Positions 33,612-42,348 of a DNA stretch of 64,000 nucleotides are shown piece by piece; the first letter of the stretch is position 1; every line of letters begins with the position of its first letter. The DNA is from Streptomyces lavendofoliae (GTDB lineage Bacteria > Actinomycetota > Actinomycetes > Streptomycetales > Streptomycetaceae), in NCBI RefSeq assembly GCF_014649735.1, contig NZ_BMTP01000017.1, positions 1 through 64,000 of the forward strand, in the 5' to 3' direction. The notes below the pieces were generated by a model, which saw only the letters and a list, made by a program, of their open reading frames with translations, was not told where the DNA came from and searched no databases. The translations under genes were made by a program, and so were the position numbers.

Positions 33612-36600
33612 TCAGAGATCGAAGTCGAGGTCGAGACCGGCGGGAGCGGGCAGGAGTGAGCCCAGGGTGGTGCGGGGGTCGGTGGTCGCTGTGTCGAGCA
33701 GCGTGGTGAAGGCGTCGCGCCAGCTCTCGACGGTGTCGCGGCGCAGCAGCGCGGCGGCGTACTGCCAGGCGACGCTCAGGCCGCCGGGGGTGTCGTGGAC
33801 CTGCATGTTGAGGTCGAAGACGGCCTGTCCGGTCTGTTCCAGGCGCAGTGGTACGCGGGTGCCCCGGAAGTCGACGGAGAGGTAGCGCCCGCTGTGCAGG
33901 GCGAGCAGCGCGTCGAACAGCGGGGTGCGGCTGTAGTCCCGCCCCGGGGCCGTGCGGGCCACGAGTTCCTCGAAGGGGAAGTCCTGGTGCGCGGAGGCGT
34001 CCTGGGCGGTGCTGCCGGTACGCCGCAGGAAGGCGTCGTACGTCAGGGCGGGGTCGGCGTCGAGGCGCAGGACGACGGTGTTGGCGAACATGCCCACGGT
34101 GCGGTGCAGCCCCGGGATCGTACGCCCGGACACCGGGGTGCCGATCGTGATGTCGGCGGTGCCCTTGAGCCCGGACAGCAGCAGGGCGTACGCGGACGCC
34201 AGCACGGCGAAGGGGGTGACGTCGTGCGCGCGTGCCACCGCGCGGATCCGCTCGGTCCGTTCACGGCCGAGGCCGAAGGCGAGGACGTCGCCGTCGAGCC
34301 GGCGCAGCGCCGGCCGGGGGTGGTCGGTGGGCAGGTCCGCCGGGTCGACCGGTTCGGCGAACACCTCCTTCCAGTGGGGAGCCTGTGCCTCGCGGGCCGC
34401 CGCGGCGTCGCGTCCGGTGAGCCACACCGCGTAGTCCCGGTACCGGCGGGTGGGCACGGTGGGCTCGCCGCCCTCGTAGAGCAGCGCCAGGTCCTCCAGG
34501 AGGGGCGCGAGGGAGAAGCCGTCCACGATGATGTGGTGCAGGTCCATCCGCAGCCGCACGCCCCCGCCCGCGCGGTGCACCTCGGCGCGCCACAGCGGTG
34601 CGCGCGCCAGGTCGAAGGGGCGGACGAACGCGCCGGGCGGGGTGGCGTCGCGGGGGTCGCCGACGAGCCGTACCGGCGGCTCGGCGTGGTCCTCGACGCG
34701 CTGGCGGACCTCGCCGCCCTCGACGGTGAACCGGGTGCGCAGTGCCTCGTGGTACGCCGGCAGGCGCCGCAGGGCGTCCGCGAGGCGCGCCGGGTCGGTG
34801 CCGGCGGGCAGGTCGAGGGTGACGGGCACGTTGTAGTGCACGGCCCGCTCGTCCTTGATCTGCTCCAGGTACACCTGCCGCTGCTGCGGGGTCACCGGGT
34901 ACGTGTCGGCGTCGGGCGCGGCCGGGATGCGCGCCGCTGCGGTGGCGCCGGAGTCGCGGAGCAGGGCGGCGAGCCGGGCGGGCGTACCGCTGCGCAGGAC
35001 CGCTCCCGCCGGGCAGTGGCGGCCCAGGCGCTCCTGCGCCCCGGCGGCGATCAGTGTCGCGGTGAGCGAGTCCGCGCCCAGGTCGCGCAGGTCGTGGCCG
35101 GTGCCGATGCCGGTCATGCCGAGGGCCGCCTCGGCCAGTTCGACGAGGGTGCGCTCGACCTCGTCGGCGGGCGCGGTGTACGGCGTCCTGGCGAGCAGGG
35201 GTGAGCCGTCGGGGTCGGGCAGCCGGGCGCGGTCCACCTTGCCGGTGTGGGTGAGCGGCAGCCGGTCCAGCGGCACCAGGTACGTGGGGACCATGTGGCC
35301 GGGGAGCGTGCGGGCGAGGTGGTCGCGCAGTTCCTCCGGCTCCGGCGGGCGGGTGCCCGCGTAGTGGCCGCACAGCCGTGTGTCGCCGCGGCCGGGCCGG
35401 GGGCGTGCCGTGACGACGGCCTCGGCGACCCCGGGGTGGGCGAGCATCGCCTTCTCGACCTCGGCGGGCTCGATGCGGAACCCGCGGACCTTGACCTGGT
35501 GGTCCCGGCGCCCGAGGAAGTCGATGACACCGTCGGGCCGCAGGCGGGCCAGGTCGCCGCTGCGGTACATACGTCCGCCGGGGACGAAGGGGTCGTCGGT
35601 GAACCGCTCGGCGGTGAGCTCCGGACGGCCCAGGTAGCCGCGTGCCACGCCCGCACCGCCCAGGCACAGTTCGCCGGGTACGCCGGCCGGGCACAGGCGT
35701 CCCGCGTCGTCGAGGACGTAGGCCGTGGAGTGGGCGATCGGCCGGCCGATGGGGATGCGGCGGCCGTCCAGGTCGTCGCGGGTGACGCGGTGGGTGAGGG
35801 AGAACGTGGTGTTCTCCGTGGGCCCGTAGCCATTGACCAAGGTCAGTTCCGGGCACGCTTCGAGGGCTTTCGCTATGTGCGGCGGGGAAAGGGCGTCACC
35901 GCCCACGACGAGTTCCCGCAAGGGGCGGAATGCTTTCGCGTCCTGTTCCACCAGCTGGTTGAAGAGCGGGGAGGTCAGCCAGATGGTGGTGATCTTCCGG
36001 CTGCTCAGTTCCCGCCCCAATTCGGCGGCGTTGAGGACGACGTCGCGGTCCACCAGGTGAAGGCTTCCGCCATTCAGCAGCGGACCCCATATCTCGAAGG
36101 TGCTCGCATCGAAGGCGACCGAACCGGTGGGCAGCGTCCGCATTTCCGCGCCGAACCGTACGTAATCCGTACCCTTGACCAGCCGGACCACATTCCGGTG
36201 CGTCACCTGGACGCCTTTCGGCTTTCCCGTGGTGCCGGAGGTGTAGCAGATGTACGCCAGGTCGCCGGCGGTCGCGGCGTCGGCCGCCGGGACCGGCGCC
36301 GGGGTGCCGGCGTCGGGCGCGCCGGTGTCCCGGGCACCGGTGTGCCGGGCGTCCACGGTCAGGACGGTGCCGTCGAACGCCCGGGGCGCCGGCAGACCGG
36401 GGCCGGTGACCAGCACCCGTACCGAGGAGTCGGCCAGCAGCCACCCGGTGCGCTCGTCCGGGTGATCGGGCTCCAGGGGGAGGTACGCGGCCCCGGCGCG
36501 GAGGATGCCCAGCGCCGCGACGACCAGTTCCGGGCCGTGCGCCGCGCACAGCCCCACCCGGTCGCCGGTGCGGACGCCACGGGCGCGCAGGGTGGCGGCC

Positions 36601-37397
36601 AGGCGCGCCGAGCGCCCGTCGAGTTCGCGGTAGTCCATCCGCCCGCCGGACCAGGTGACGGCGGTCGCGCCGGGGGTGTGCCGGGCCTGCTCGGCGAACA
36701 GCCCGTGCACGGTCGCGGTGTCGGGCCAGGGAACGGCCGTGTCGTTGAGGGTGCGAAGGATCAGCTCCCGTTCGCCCTCCGCCAGCAGGTCCGCCGCGCC
36801 GACGGCCGCGTCCGGTCGGCGGGCCAGGAACTCCCGGACACGCAGCAGGTGTTCGCCGAAGCGTTCCATCGTGGCCGGTTCGAACAACGAGGAGCGGTAC
36901 GTGAGGCGGGCCCGGTCGCCCTCGCGGGCCAGGAGGACCTCGCACGCGTCACCGGGCGCGGTCCCGGGGGCGGACGCCGCGTGGTCCGCGTGGTCCGCGT
37001 GGTCCGCGTGGTCCGCGTGGTCCGCGTACCGCACGGCGGTGCCGGCCGGGGGCCCGGCGGGCTCCCCCGCGGCGCACCTGGCCAGCAGGCCGGCGACCGG
37101 TTCCGCCGGGTCCACGGTCAGTGCCAGCGCGCCGCGGCCGGTGTCGACCAGCATCCGGCGGCGGCCGGTGTACCGGTGCAGCAGCACGGCGTAGGCGGCC
37201 AGCAGCAGGGTGCCCTCCTCCGCCCCGGCGCCGTCGGCCCGGCGGGCCGGAGTCGGCAGGGCCGGCAGGTCGAGGGTGAGCGTCCGGAAGGAGGCCGCGC
37301 CGCTGTCGAGGGTGCGGGGGTGGTCGGTGACGAGCAGGACGGTGTCGTCGGCGTCAGGAGCCGGAAGGGACGGTGTCGTTCTTGGGCTGCTGGTCAT
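33612..37397 (-). CDS. NRPS 1: (partial C)-A(predicted Val)-PCP-C
   Basis: 1261 residues. The N-terminal about 200 residues look like a remnant condensation domain. The adenylation domain (about 225-700) has YTSGTTGKPKGVQV, FDASTFEIWG, YGPTENTTFS and YRSGDLARLRPDG. Its pocket reads D-A-F-W-V-G-G-T-F-K, one change from the valine code DAFWIGGTFK. The carrier protein has LRDLGADSLTATL (near 770). The C-terminal condensation domain is intact (MDLHHIIVDGFSLAP, near 952), so it should pass Val to the Ser-loaded PCP of NRPS 2. The start overlaps the MFS gene by 44 bases. A five-copy 9-base repeat encodes ADH units at residues about 124-139. Confidence 0.93.
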   Translation of the reverse strand: MTSSPRTTPSLPAPDADDTVLLVTDHPRTLDSGAASFRTLTLDLPALPTPARRADGAGAEEGTLLLAAYAVLLHRYTGRRRMLVDTGRGALALTVDPAEPVAGLLARCAAGEPAGPPAGTAVRYADHADHADHADHADHAASAPGTAPGDACEVLLAREGDRARLTYRSSLFEPATMERFGEHLLRVREFLARRPDAAVGAADLLAEGERELILRTLNDTAVPWPDTATVHGLFAEQARHTPGATAVTWSGGRMDYRELDGRSARLAATLRARGVRTGDRVGLCAAHGPELVVAALGILRAGAAYLPLEPDHPDERTGWLLADSSVRVLVTGPGLPAPRAFDGTVLTVDARHTGARDTGAPDAGTPAPVPAADAATAGDLAYICYTSGTTGKPKGVQVTHRNVVRLVKGTDYVRFGAEMRTLPTGSVAFDASTFEIWGPLLNGGSLHLVDRDVVLNAAELGRELSSRKITTIWLTSPLFNQLVEQDAKAFRPLRELVVGGDALSPPHIAKALEACPELTLVNGYGPTENTTFSLTHRVTRDDLDGRRIPIGRPIAHSTAYVLDDAGRLCPAGVPGELCLGGAGVARGYLGRPELTAERFTDDPFVPGGRMYRSGDLARLRPDGVIDFLGRRDHQVKVRGFRIEPAEVEKAMLAHPGVAEAVVTARPRPGRGDTRLCGHYAGTRPPEPEELRDHLARTLPGHMVPTYLVPLDRLPLTHTGKVDRARLPDPDGSPLLARTPYTAPADEVERTLVELAEAALGMTGIGTGHDLRDLGADSLTATLIAAGAQERLGRHCPAGAVLRSGTPARLAALLRDSGATAAARIPAAPDADTYPVTPQQRQVYLEQIKDERAVHYNVPVTLDLPAGTDPARLADALRRLPAYHEALRTRFTVEGGEVRQRVEDHAEPPVRLVGDPRDATPPGAFVRPFDLARAPLWRAEVHRAGGGVRLRMDLHHIIVDGFSLAPLLEDLALLYEGGEPTVPTRRYRDYAVWLTGRDAAAAREAQAPHWKEVFAEPVDPADLPTDHPRPALRRLDGDVLAFGLGRERTERIRAVARAHDVTPFAVLASAYALLLSGLKGTADITIGTPVSGRTIPGLHRTVGMFANTVVLRLDADPALTYDAFLRRTGSTAQDASAHQDFPFEELVARTAPGRDYSRTPLFDALLALHSGRYLSVDFRGTRVPLRLEQTGQAVFDLNMQVHDTPGGLSVAWQYAAALLRRDTVESWRDAFTTLLDTATTDPRTTLGSLLPAPAGLDLDFDL
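36981..37025. repeat. Five-copy 9-base tandem repeat inside NRPS 1
   Basis: GTGGTCCGC is repeated exactly five times (36981-37025), encoding five Ala-Asp-His triplets on the minus strand within the degenerate N-terminal region. The unit is a multiple of three, so copy-number change would keep the frame. Confidence 0.95.
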
Positions 37398-38634
37398 CGG
37401 CCGCTGTCACCCCCAATCTGAACGGGGTACGGCGGAACAGGACGACCGTCAGGATGCCGGGCGCGGCGGCGAGCGCGGCCACGACGAGGATCAGGCCCTG
37501 GTAGTGGCTGTCGGTGAGCAGGAAGCCGCCGAGCGCCGAGCCGGCGGGCAGGGCGCCGGCCATCACCGTACGCATCAGCGTCATGGCGCGGCCGCGCATC
37601 TCGTTGGGCACCCGGGTCATCCGGACCACGCCGCCGAGCACGGTCATGGGCGCGGACAGGATGCCGTTGAGCGCCAGGCCGAGCAGGATCCAGGGCAGGG
37701 CGGTCGGGATCAGCAGGAACAGCACGGCACCGGAGAGCAGTTGGAACACGCCGATGCGCAGCATCTGCTTCTCGGAGGTCTGTACGGCGCCGGAGACGAG
37801 CGAGCCGATGAGTTCGCCGGCCGCCATCACGGCCAGCATCAGGCCGAGGACGCCGGGACCACTGCCGAACTCGAACTTCGCCAGCCACGGCAGGGCGACC
37901 ACCAGGGCGCCGGCCGAGACGTTGAAGGCGCCGAACGAGAGCGTGAGCACCAGCAGGAAGCGGTCGCGGACGATGAGCCGGAAGACCGGTGCCCAGCCGG
38001 GGCGCTGCGGGGCGTCACCGGTGGTGTCCGCCGGTTCGGGGCGGCCCATCGGCGCCTTGATCCGGCTGATGAGGAACGCGAAGAGGAGGTAGGTCGCGGC
38101 GTCCAGCAGCAGGACGTTGGGGGCGCCGAAGAGGGTGATCAGACCCGCGCCGATGGCCGGGCCGAGGACGTTGGCCGCGCCCATGGCGGTGGCCTCCAGC
38201 CCCGAGGCCGCCTGGAGCTTGTCGGCCGGCACCAGTTCGGGCAGCACCGCGGGCGTGCCGGCCAGCGGGATGATCTTCAGGAAGCCGTACACCAGGGCCA
38301 CCACGTACAGGTGCCAGACCTGCAGGGCGTCCGCGACGGCGAGGAGCGGGATCAGCGCGACGACGACGCCCCGGAAGACCGAGTCGTAGATGAAGAGTTT
38401 GCGCCGGGAGAACCGGTCGAGCAGCGGGCCGACGACGGCTCCTCCGGCGATCACCGGGAGGGTGAGACAGACGCCCAGGATTCCGAGTCCGGCGGCGCCG
38501 GCCTCCTCCACCGTGATCCAGGCGAGGGCTGCATAAGTGGCTCCGTCGCCGAGCAGGTTGAGCACCAGAGCCGACCAGAGCAACCGGTAGTCACCGATGC
38601 GCAGGATGGCCAGATATGCTTTCACGTTCCACAC
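37354..38634 (-). CDS. MFS-type exporter of the NRPS cluster
   Basis: 426 residues with about 12 hydrophobic segments. It shows the major-facilitator pattern of drug exporters (MFS_3/enterobactin-exporter-like): SALVLNLLGDGATYAALAWI near the start, GPLLDRFSRRKLFIYDSVFR as the loop 2-3 motif, and MRGRAMTLMRTVMAGALPAG. It is the first gene of the operon, overlapping NRPS 1 by 44 bases. It probably exports the peptide product and contributes self-resistance. GTG start at 38634; a second GTG three codons later, with GGTGTGGAAC before it, is nearly as good. Confidence 0.9.
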   Translation of the reverse strand: MWNVKAYLAILRIGDYRLLWSALVLNLLGDGATYAALAWITVEEAGAAGLGILGVCLTLPVIAGGAVVGPLLDRFSRRKLFIYDSVFRGVVVALIPLLAVADALQVWHLYVVALVYGFLKIIPLAGTPAVLPELVPADKLQAASGLEATAMGAANVLGPAIGAGLITLFGAPNVLLLDAATYLLFAFLISRIKAPMGRPEPADTTGDAPQRPGWAPVFRLIVRDRFLLVLTLSFGAFNVSAGALVVALPWLAKFEFGSGPGVLGLMLAVMAAGELIGSLVSGAVQTSEKQMLRIGVFQLLSGAVLFLLIPTALPWILLGLALNGILSAPMTVLGGVVRMTRVPNEMRGRAMTLMRTVMAGALPAGSALGGFLLTDSHYQGLILVVAALAAAPGILTVVLFRRTPFRLGVTAADDQQPKNDTVPSGS

Positions 38635-38913
38635 CGTTCAGTAGGCCGAGATGGGCAAGCGAAGTCAGCGGGCGGCATGGAATGCGCCGGCACCGCCGCG
38701 GGTGTGTGCGAAGGAAAAGACGTCGGGACGTGACCCGTCGACATGCGCGTGCACGCGGGCATGCGTCGGCGATCCCGGCGTTTTCTGTGTATGACCTGTC
38801 AGGCGTGCTCGTTTCCGGCCCTGGAGTCCGGAATCCCCCGTGCGAGTGTCCCCAAAAAGTGCCCCCACCCCCGTAATGCGGGCTGCCGGAGCAGCACGCA
38901 ATTTCCGCCGCTC

Positions 38914-38942
38914 GTTCTAACAGTTCGTACGAAACGCGTCAA
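38914..38942 (-). promoter_or_regulatory. Promoter of the NRPS operon with palindromic operator in the spacer
   Basis: TTGACG (38937-38942), a 17-base spacer and TAGAAC (38914-38919) match the Streptomyces consensus well. The perfect palindrome TTCGTACGAA (38924-38933) lies inside the spacer, where a TetR-type repressor would block polymerase. The predicted start near 38907 leaves about 270 untranslated bases before the MFS gene. No regulator gene for the cluster is present in the window. The rest of the 763-base gap (38635-39397) shows no gene I can support. Confidence 0.6.
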
Positions 38943-39360
38943 CGAGGCCGGAGGCGAACGAAATGGCTTGTTCTGAGGCTTGAGTTCGTCCGGCCGGCCG
39001 CGTCGCCGCACAAGAGCCGGCAGGGGCGGGAAGGGGCCGGACGGGGCTGGAAGGGGACGCGGACGGTGCGGCGGCTCCGGCCGGCCGCTGGGGCGGGTGG
39101 CCCGCGCGGTGCCCGGCGGCCGGGGACCGCGCGGGCACGGGTGGGCTGATCACGGCGAATGGCACGGGCGGGTCCCCCCGCCCGGCCGGCGTGGGACCGG
39201 CACGCCACGCGGGCGGAGGTACGGCCGGGGCCGGCGGGAGCGGCCGGGCGGTCCGGCGGAGGGGCGCGACGGGCGGCCCGGAGGGCCGGGTGATCGGGGC
39301 GCCGTCGAACAGCCGCGCTTTTCAGTCATGATCACGACACAATTTGTTCATCCGGCGGCC

Positions 39361-39390
39361 GGTGAACCGGCGGTTTTCCCGCCGTTCACC
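39361..39390 (-). terminator. Terminator after the flavin monooxygenase gene
   Basis: GGTGAA-C-CGGCGG (39361-39373) pairs with CCGCCG-TTCACC (39379-39390) with one bulge and a TTTTC loop, 7 bases beyond the monooxygenase stop. Confidence 0.6.
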
Positions 39391-39397
39391 GCCGCGA

Positions 39398-40639
39398 TCA
39401 CCGACTCCGGCCGGACGGACGACGGCCGTGCAGGGCCCTAGCGAGAGTCGGACCGAGCCGGCGTTTGAGGATGCGCAGCGCTTCGACGCGCCCGGCCGCC
39501 CGGTCGATCCGGTAGTACAGCTGGGGCGGGACGTACGGGAGCAGCGGGGAGTGCCGCTGGCCCAGCAGGGCGAACATGTGCGAGGGCTCCAGGCTCATGT
39601 AGCGCGGTAGGTTCTCGTACCACCGGGCGCTGTAGCGGGCCGCGCTCTGGGCGGGGACGAGGGCGGCCCGGCGCTCCTGTTCGTAGCGGGCGAGGGCGGG
39701 CCGCAGCCGGGGGGCGGCGTGCAGGGCGCCGGCGAGCGCGACGGCGTCCTCCAGGGCGAGGGTGGTGCCCGCGCCGGTGGAGTAGTGGGTGGTGTGCGCG
39801 GCGTCGCCGAGCAGGACGACGTTGTCCCGGTGCCAGGACCGGTTGGTCACGGTGCGGAAGTTCAGCCAGCGCGCGCCGCCGTCGGGCTGCGGACGGCCGA
39901 TCAGCGGGTGGCCGTCGAGCGGCTCGGCGAACAGGCGCCCCAGCAGGGCGAGACCGTCGGCGTGGCTCGCGCGGTCCAGGCCGAGCCCCGTCCATGTGGT
40001 GGGGGAGCACTCCACCACGCAGGTGCTGCGCCCCTCGTCGTACCGGTAGCCGTAGCACCAGATCCAGCCGTGTGCCGTCTCGGTGAAGGCGAAGGTGAAG
40101 GCGTCGAAGACCTTGGTGGTGCCGAGCCAGACGTACTTGTTGCGCCCGGTCACGACGTCGGTGCCGAAGTGACCCGCGTGGCGGGTGCGCAGCCGGCTGT
40201 TGGCGCCGTCCCCGGCGACCACGAGGTCGGCCCGGAACGGTTCGGCGGCGGCCGGGGCGGTCATGTCGGCCGGGCCGGTGACCGGGTGCCCGAACTCGAC
40301 GCGCACGCCCAGGGATGCCGCCCGGCGCGCGAGGATGTCGAGCAGGGTGTGCCGGCCGATCCCGAAGCCCTGGTCGCCGTGGTGCACGGTGACGCGGTCG
40401 CGGACGTACGCCACCCCGTCGCTCCACCGGACCGAGTGGTCGGCGACGGCCCGCGCGGAGACCGGGTCGTGGCGGCGCAGCACGTCGAGCAGGCCCGCCC
40501 AGTAGGTGACTCCCCAGCCGTACGTCGAACCCGCCGGGTCACGCTCGTAGACCGTGATGTCGTGGGACGGGTCCCGCAGCTTCATCAGGATCGAGAAGTA
40601 CAGGCCGGCGGGCCCACCGCCGACACAGGCGACCTTCAC
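39398..40639 (-). CDS. FAD-dependent monooxygenase related to salicylyl-CoA/anthraniloyl-CoA hydroxylases
   Basis: 413 residues. The FAD-binding GxGxxG-type start is KVACVGGGPAGLYFSILMKL; the middle motif is LVVAGDGANSRLRTRHAGHF and the third FAD motif VVLLGDAAHTTHYSTGAGTT. The N-terminal spacing (SILMKLRDPSHDITVYERDP, then WGVTYW) is close to the flavin domain of anthraniloyl-CoA monooxygenase and salicylyl-CoA 5-hydroxylase, which act on CoA-bound aromatics. The GTG at 40639 has GGGGAG 7 bases upstream. It lies 760 bases upstream of the NRPS operon on the same strand but has its own terminator. It might hydroxylate a precursor of the peptide or belong to another pathway. Confidence 0.85.
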   Translation of the reverse strand: MKVACVGGGPAGLYFSILMKLRDPSHDITVYERDPAGSTYGWGVTYWAGLLDVLRRHDPVSARAVADHSVRWSDGVAYVRDRVTVHHGDQGFGIGRHTLLDILARRAASLGVRVEFGHPVTGPADMTAPAAAEPFRADLVVAGDGANSRLRTRHAGHFGTDVVTGRNKYVWLGTTKVFDAFTFAFTETAHGWIWCYGYRYDEGRSTCVVECSPTTWTGLGLDRASHADGLALLGRLFAEPLDGHPLIGRPQPDGGARWLNFRTVTNRSWHRDNVVLLGDAAHTTHYSTGAGTTLALEDAVALAGALHAAPRLRPALARYEQERRAALVPAQSAARYSARWYENLPRYMSLEPSHMFALLGQRHSPLLPYVPPQLYYRIDRAAGRVEALRILKRRLGPTLARALHGRRPSGRSR

Positions 40640-40782
40640 GCACACTCCCCTGGACGTCACACGATGGCCGGTCGACCACGAAACGTAGCAGCTCATCATG
40701 CGATTAGGGGTGATTTGGACGGTTTGGTCACGCCCCGACGGGGGACCCCTTGAGTAGTGGGACTCTCCTGATCGGAGGCGTC

Positions 40783-40938
40783 ATGATCATTTTGGGCCTT
40801 GTCCTGCTCGTCATCGGCCTGGTGGCCGGCATCAGCATTCTGTGGACCATCGGCGTCATCCTGCTCGTGATCGGCGCCGTGCTGTGGATCCTGGGTGCCG
40901 TGGGGCACGCGGTCGGCGGACGGCGTCACTACTGGTGA
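40783..40938 (+). CDS. DUF6131 small membrane protein
   Basis: 51 residues, almost wholly hydrophobic: two transmembrane helices from IILGLVLLVIGLVAG and WTIGVILLVIGAVLWILGAV, ending in the conserved tail HAVGGRRHYW. This is the DUF6131 pattern of abundant small Streptomyces membrane proteins. The ATG at 40783 has GGAGG 5 bases upstream and matches the usual family start; a TTG at 40750 is less likely. Function unknown. Divergent from the monooxygenase. Confidence 0.85.
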   Translation: MIILGLVLLVIGLVAGISILWTIGVILLVIGAVLWILGAVGHAVGGRRHYW

Positions 40939-41115
40939 GCCGCCGCGGCTCCTGTTCCGGCCCGGCCCGCCCCGTCCGCCCCACCGGGTGACCGGGGGAG
41001 ACGGGCCGGGCCCTGCCCGCACCGCCGCCGCCGCCGCACCGAGCGAGTGCTTACGCCCCGGCGCACCGCACCGTCCCGTCCGGGCCGGGGTGGGGCGCCG
41101 ACGCCCCGTTTCCGT

Positions 41116-41667
41116 TCAAGCGCCTTCGCCGACGACGTCTCCGTCCGCCCCGGCCGCTTCGGCGAGTTGGTCCTTGGCCCGCTTGCCCACCACGGCCGCG
41201 GCGGCGAGGGCGCTGCCGAGGAACGCCACCGCGAGGGTCCAGGGCTGGTCGAAGCGGTGCCGGGTGGCGTGGTCCAGCGAGTAGCGGCCCGCTCCGGTGA
41301 CGCCGATGGCCGCCGCCGTGAAGCCCAGGAACGCCGGGTACTCGTAGCCGCCGGACTGGTTGAAGAACCCGGCCGGGGCGTGCACCGCCACCGCGCCGGC
41401 CATCGCGCCCGCCGCGGCCGCCCCGGCGGCGGGGGTGGCGAGCCCCAGCATCAGCAGTACCCCGCCGCCCGCCTCGCCGAGGCCGGCCGCCACGGCGCTC
41501 TGCCGGCCGGGCCGGAAACCCATCGCCTCCATCGCCTTGGACGTGCCCTCCAGACCGCCGCCGCCGAACCAGCCCAGCAGCTTCTGCGCCCCGTGCGCGG
41601 CGAGCACCGCACCGGTGCCGACGCGCAGGACGAACAGGCCGAGGTCGCGTCGGTTGACGGCGTTCAT
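41116..41667 (-). CDS. DoxX-family membrane protein
   Basis: 183 residues with four hydrophobic helices. The start region RDLGLFVLRVGTGAVLAAHG and QKLLGWFGGGGLEGTSKAME are characteristic of DoxX, followed by GLGEAGGGVLLMLGLATPAA and a conserved YEYPAFLGF. DoxX proteins are small redox-linked membrane proteins; in actinobacteria they take part in oxidative-stress membrane complexes. No partner is adjacent. Confidence 0.9.
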   Translation of the reverse strand: MNAVNRRDLGLFVLRVGTGAVLAAHGAQKLLGWFGGGGLEGTSKAMEAMGFRPGRQSAVAAGLGEAGGGVLLMLGLATPAAGAAAAGAMAGAVAVHAPAGFFNQSGGYEYPAFLGFTAAAIGVTGAGRYSLDHATRHRFDQPWTLAVAFLGSALAAAAVVGKRAKDQLAEAAGADGDVVGEGA

Positions 41668-41859
41668 GAGGGCTCCCGGGCAGGACGGTGTCGGACGGCT
41701 ACCGTTCCACTGTGGCGCCGGGACGCCGCCCGGGCTGAGCGCTGGTGGGCCGTACGGGTGAGCGTCCGGACGCCCCCCGGCGCCCGGACGCCCTCCTGTG
41801 CTCCCCCGGGCAGCCGCCTCCCGGCCCCCGCACCCGGGCGGCCGGCTTCCCGGCGCGGC

Positions 41860-42348
41860 TCACCGGGCGGTCGGTGAGCCGCCCGGTGCCGGCTCCACCT
41901 CCAGGAACCGGCGCTTGCGCGGGCCCCGGTACAGCAGGGCCTCCCAGCCCAGAGGGCCCAGCGCCCGCACGCACTCCCCCAGGGCGCCCTCCTCCTGCTG
42001 GGCCGCCCCGCCGCCCGGTGGTCCCAGCCACTCGACGCGTACCGTCCCCGGCCCCTCCCCCGGCGCCACGCGGTACCCGGTCGCCACCCGGCGCCCCTCC
42101 GCGTCGACGGCCGACGGCGCGATCCCGGCGGCCTCCAGCGCCAGAGCCACCGCCCTGACCGGCCGGTTGCGCTCCCACACCGCGGGCACCGCCACGGGGT
42201 CGCCGTCCGCCGTACCGGTCAGGCGCCGGATCTGCAGCAGCCCCTCGAACGCCACCCGCACCTCGGCGGCCCTGCGCTCCGCCGCCCCGGGCGCGACCGG
42301 CGGCGCGGGCCCGTCCCCCGTCGCGGCCTCGAACCCCTCGTCCGTCAC
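41860..42348 (-). CDS. Hypothetical protein cotranslated with the WGR/beta-propeller protein
   Basis: 162 residues, GTG start overlapping the upstream stop by 4 bases (GTGA). The sequence EVRVAFEGLLQIRRLTGTAD and VPAVWERNRPVRAVALALEA contains the only recognisable order; the C-terminus is Gly/Pro-rich (LGPPGGGAAQQEEGAL, LYRGPRKRRFLEVEPA). I do not recognise a family. Tight coupling suggests it works with the WGR protein. Confidence 0.7.
   Translation of the reverse strand: MTDEGFEAATGDGPAPPVAPGAAERRAAEVRVAFEGLLQIRRLTGTADGDPVAVPAVWERNRPVRAVALALEAAGIAPSAVDAEGRRVATGYRVAPGEGPGTVRVEWLGPPGGGAAQQEEGALGECVRALGPLGWEALLYRGPRKRRFLEVEPAPGGSPTAR

Noticed and set aside
30417..33659. A 1080-codon open frame antisense to NRPS 2
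   Set aside because: Its translation has no motif and mirrors codon-position bias of the real gene; NRPS domains on the other strand are unambiguous.
38635..38775. A 46-codon open frame before the MFS gene as an attenuating leader peptide
   Set aside because: It has no ribosome binding site, no residue bias and no terminator-antiterminator pair; the resemblance is chance.
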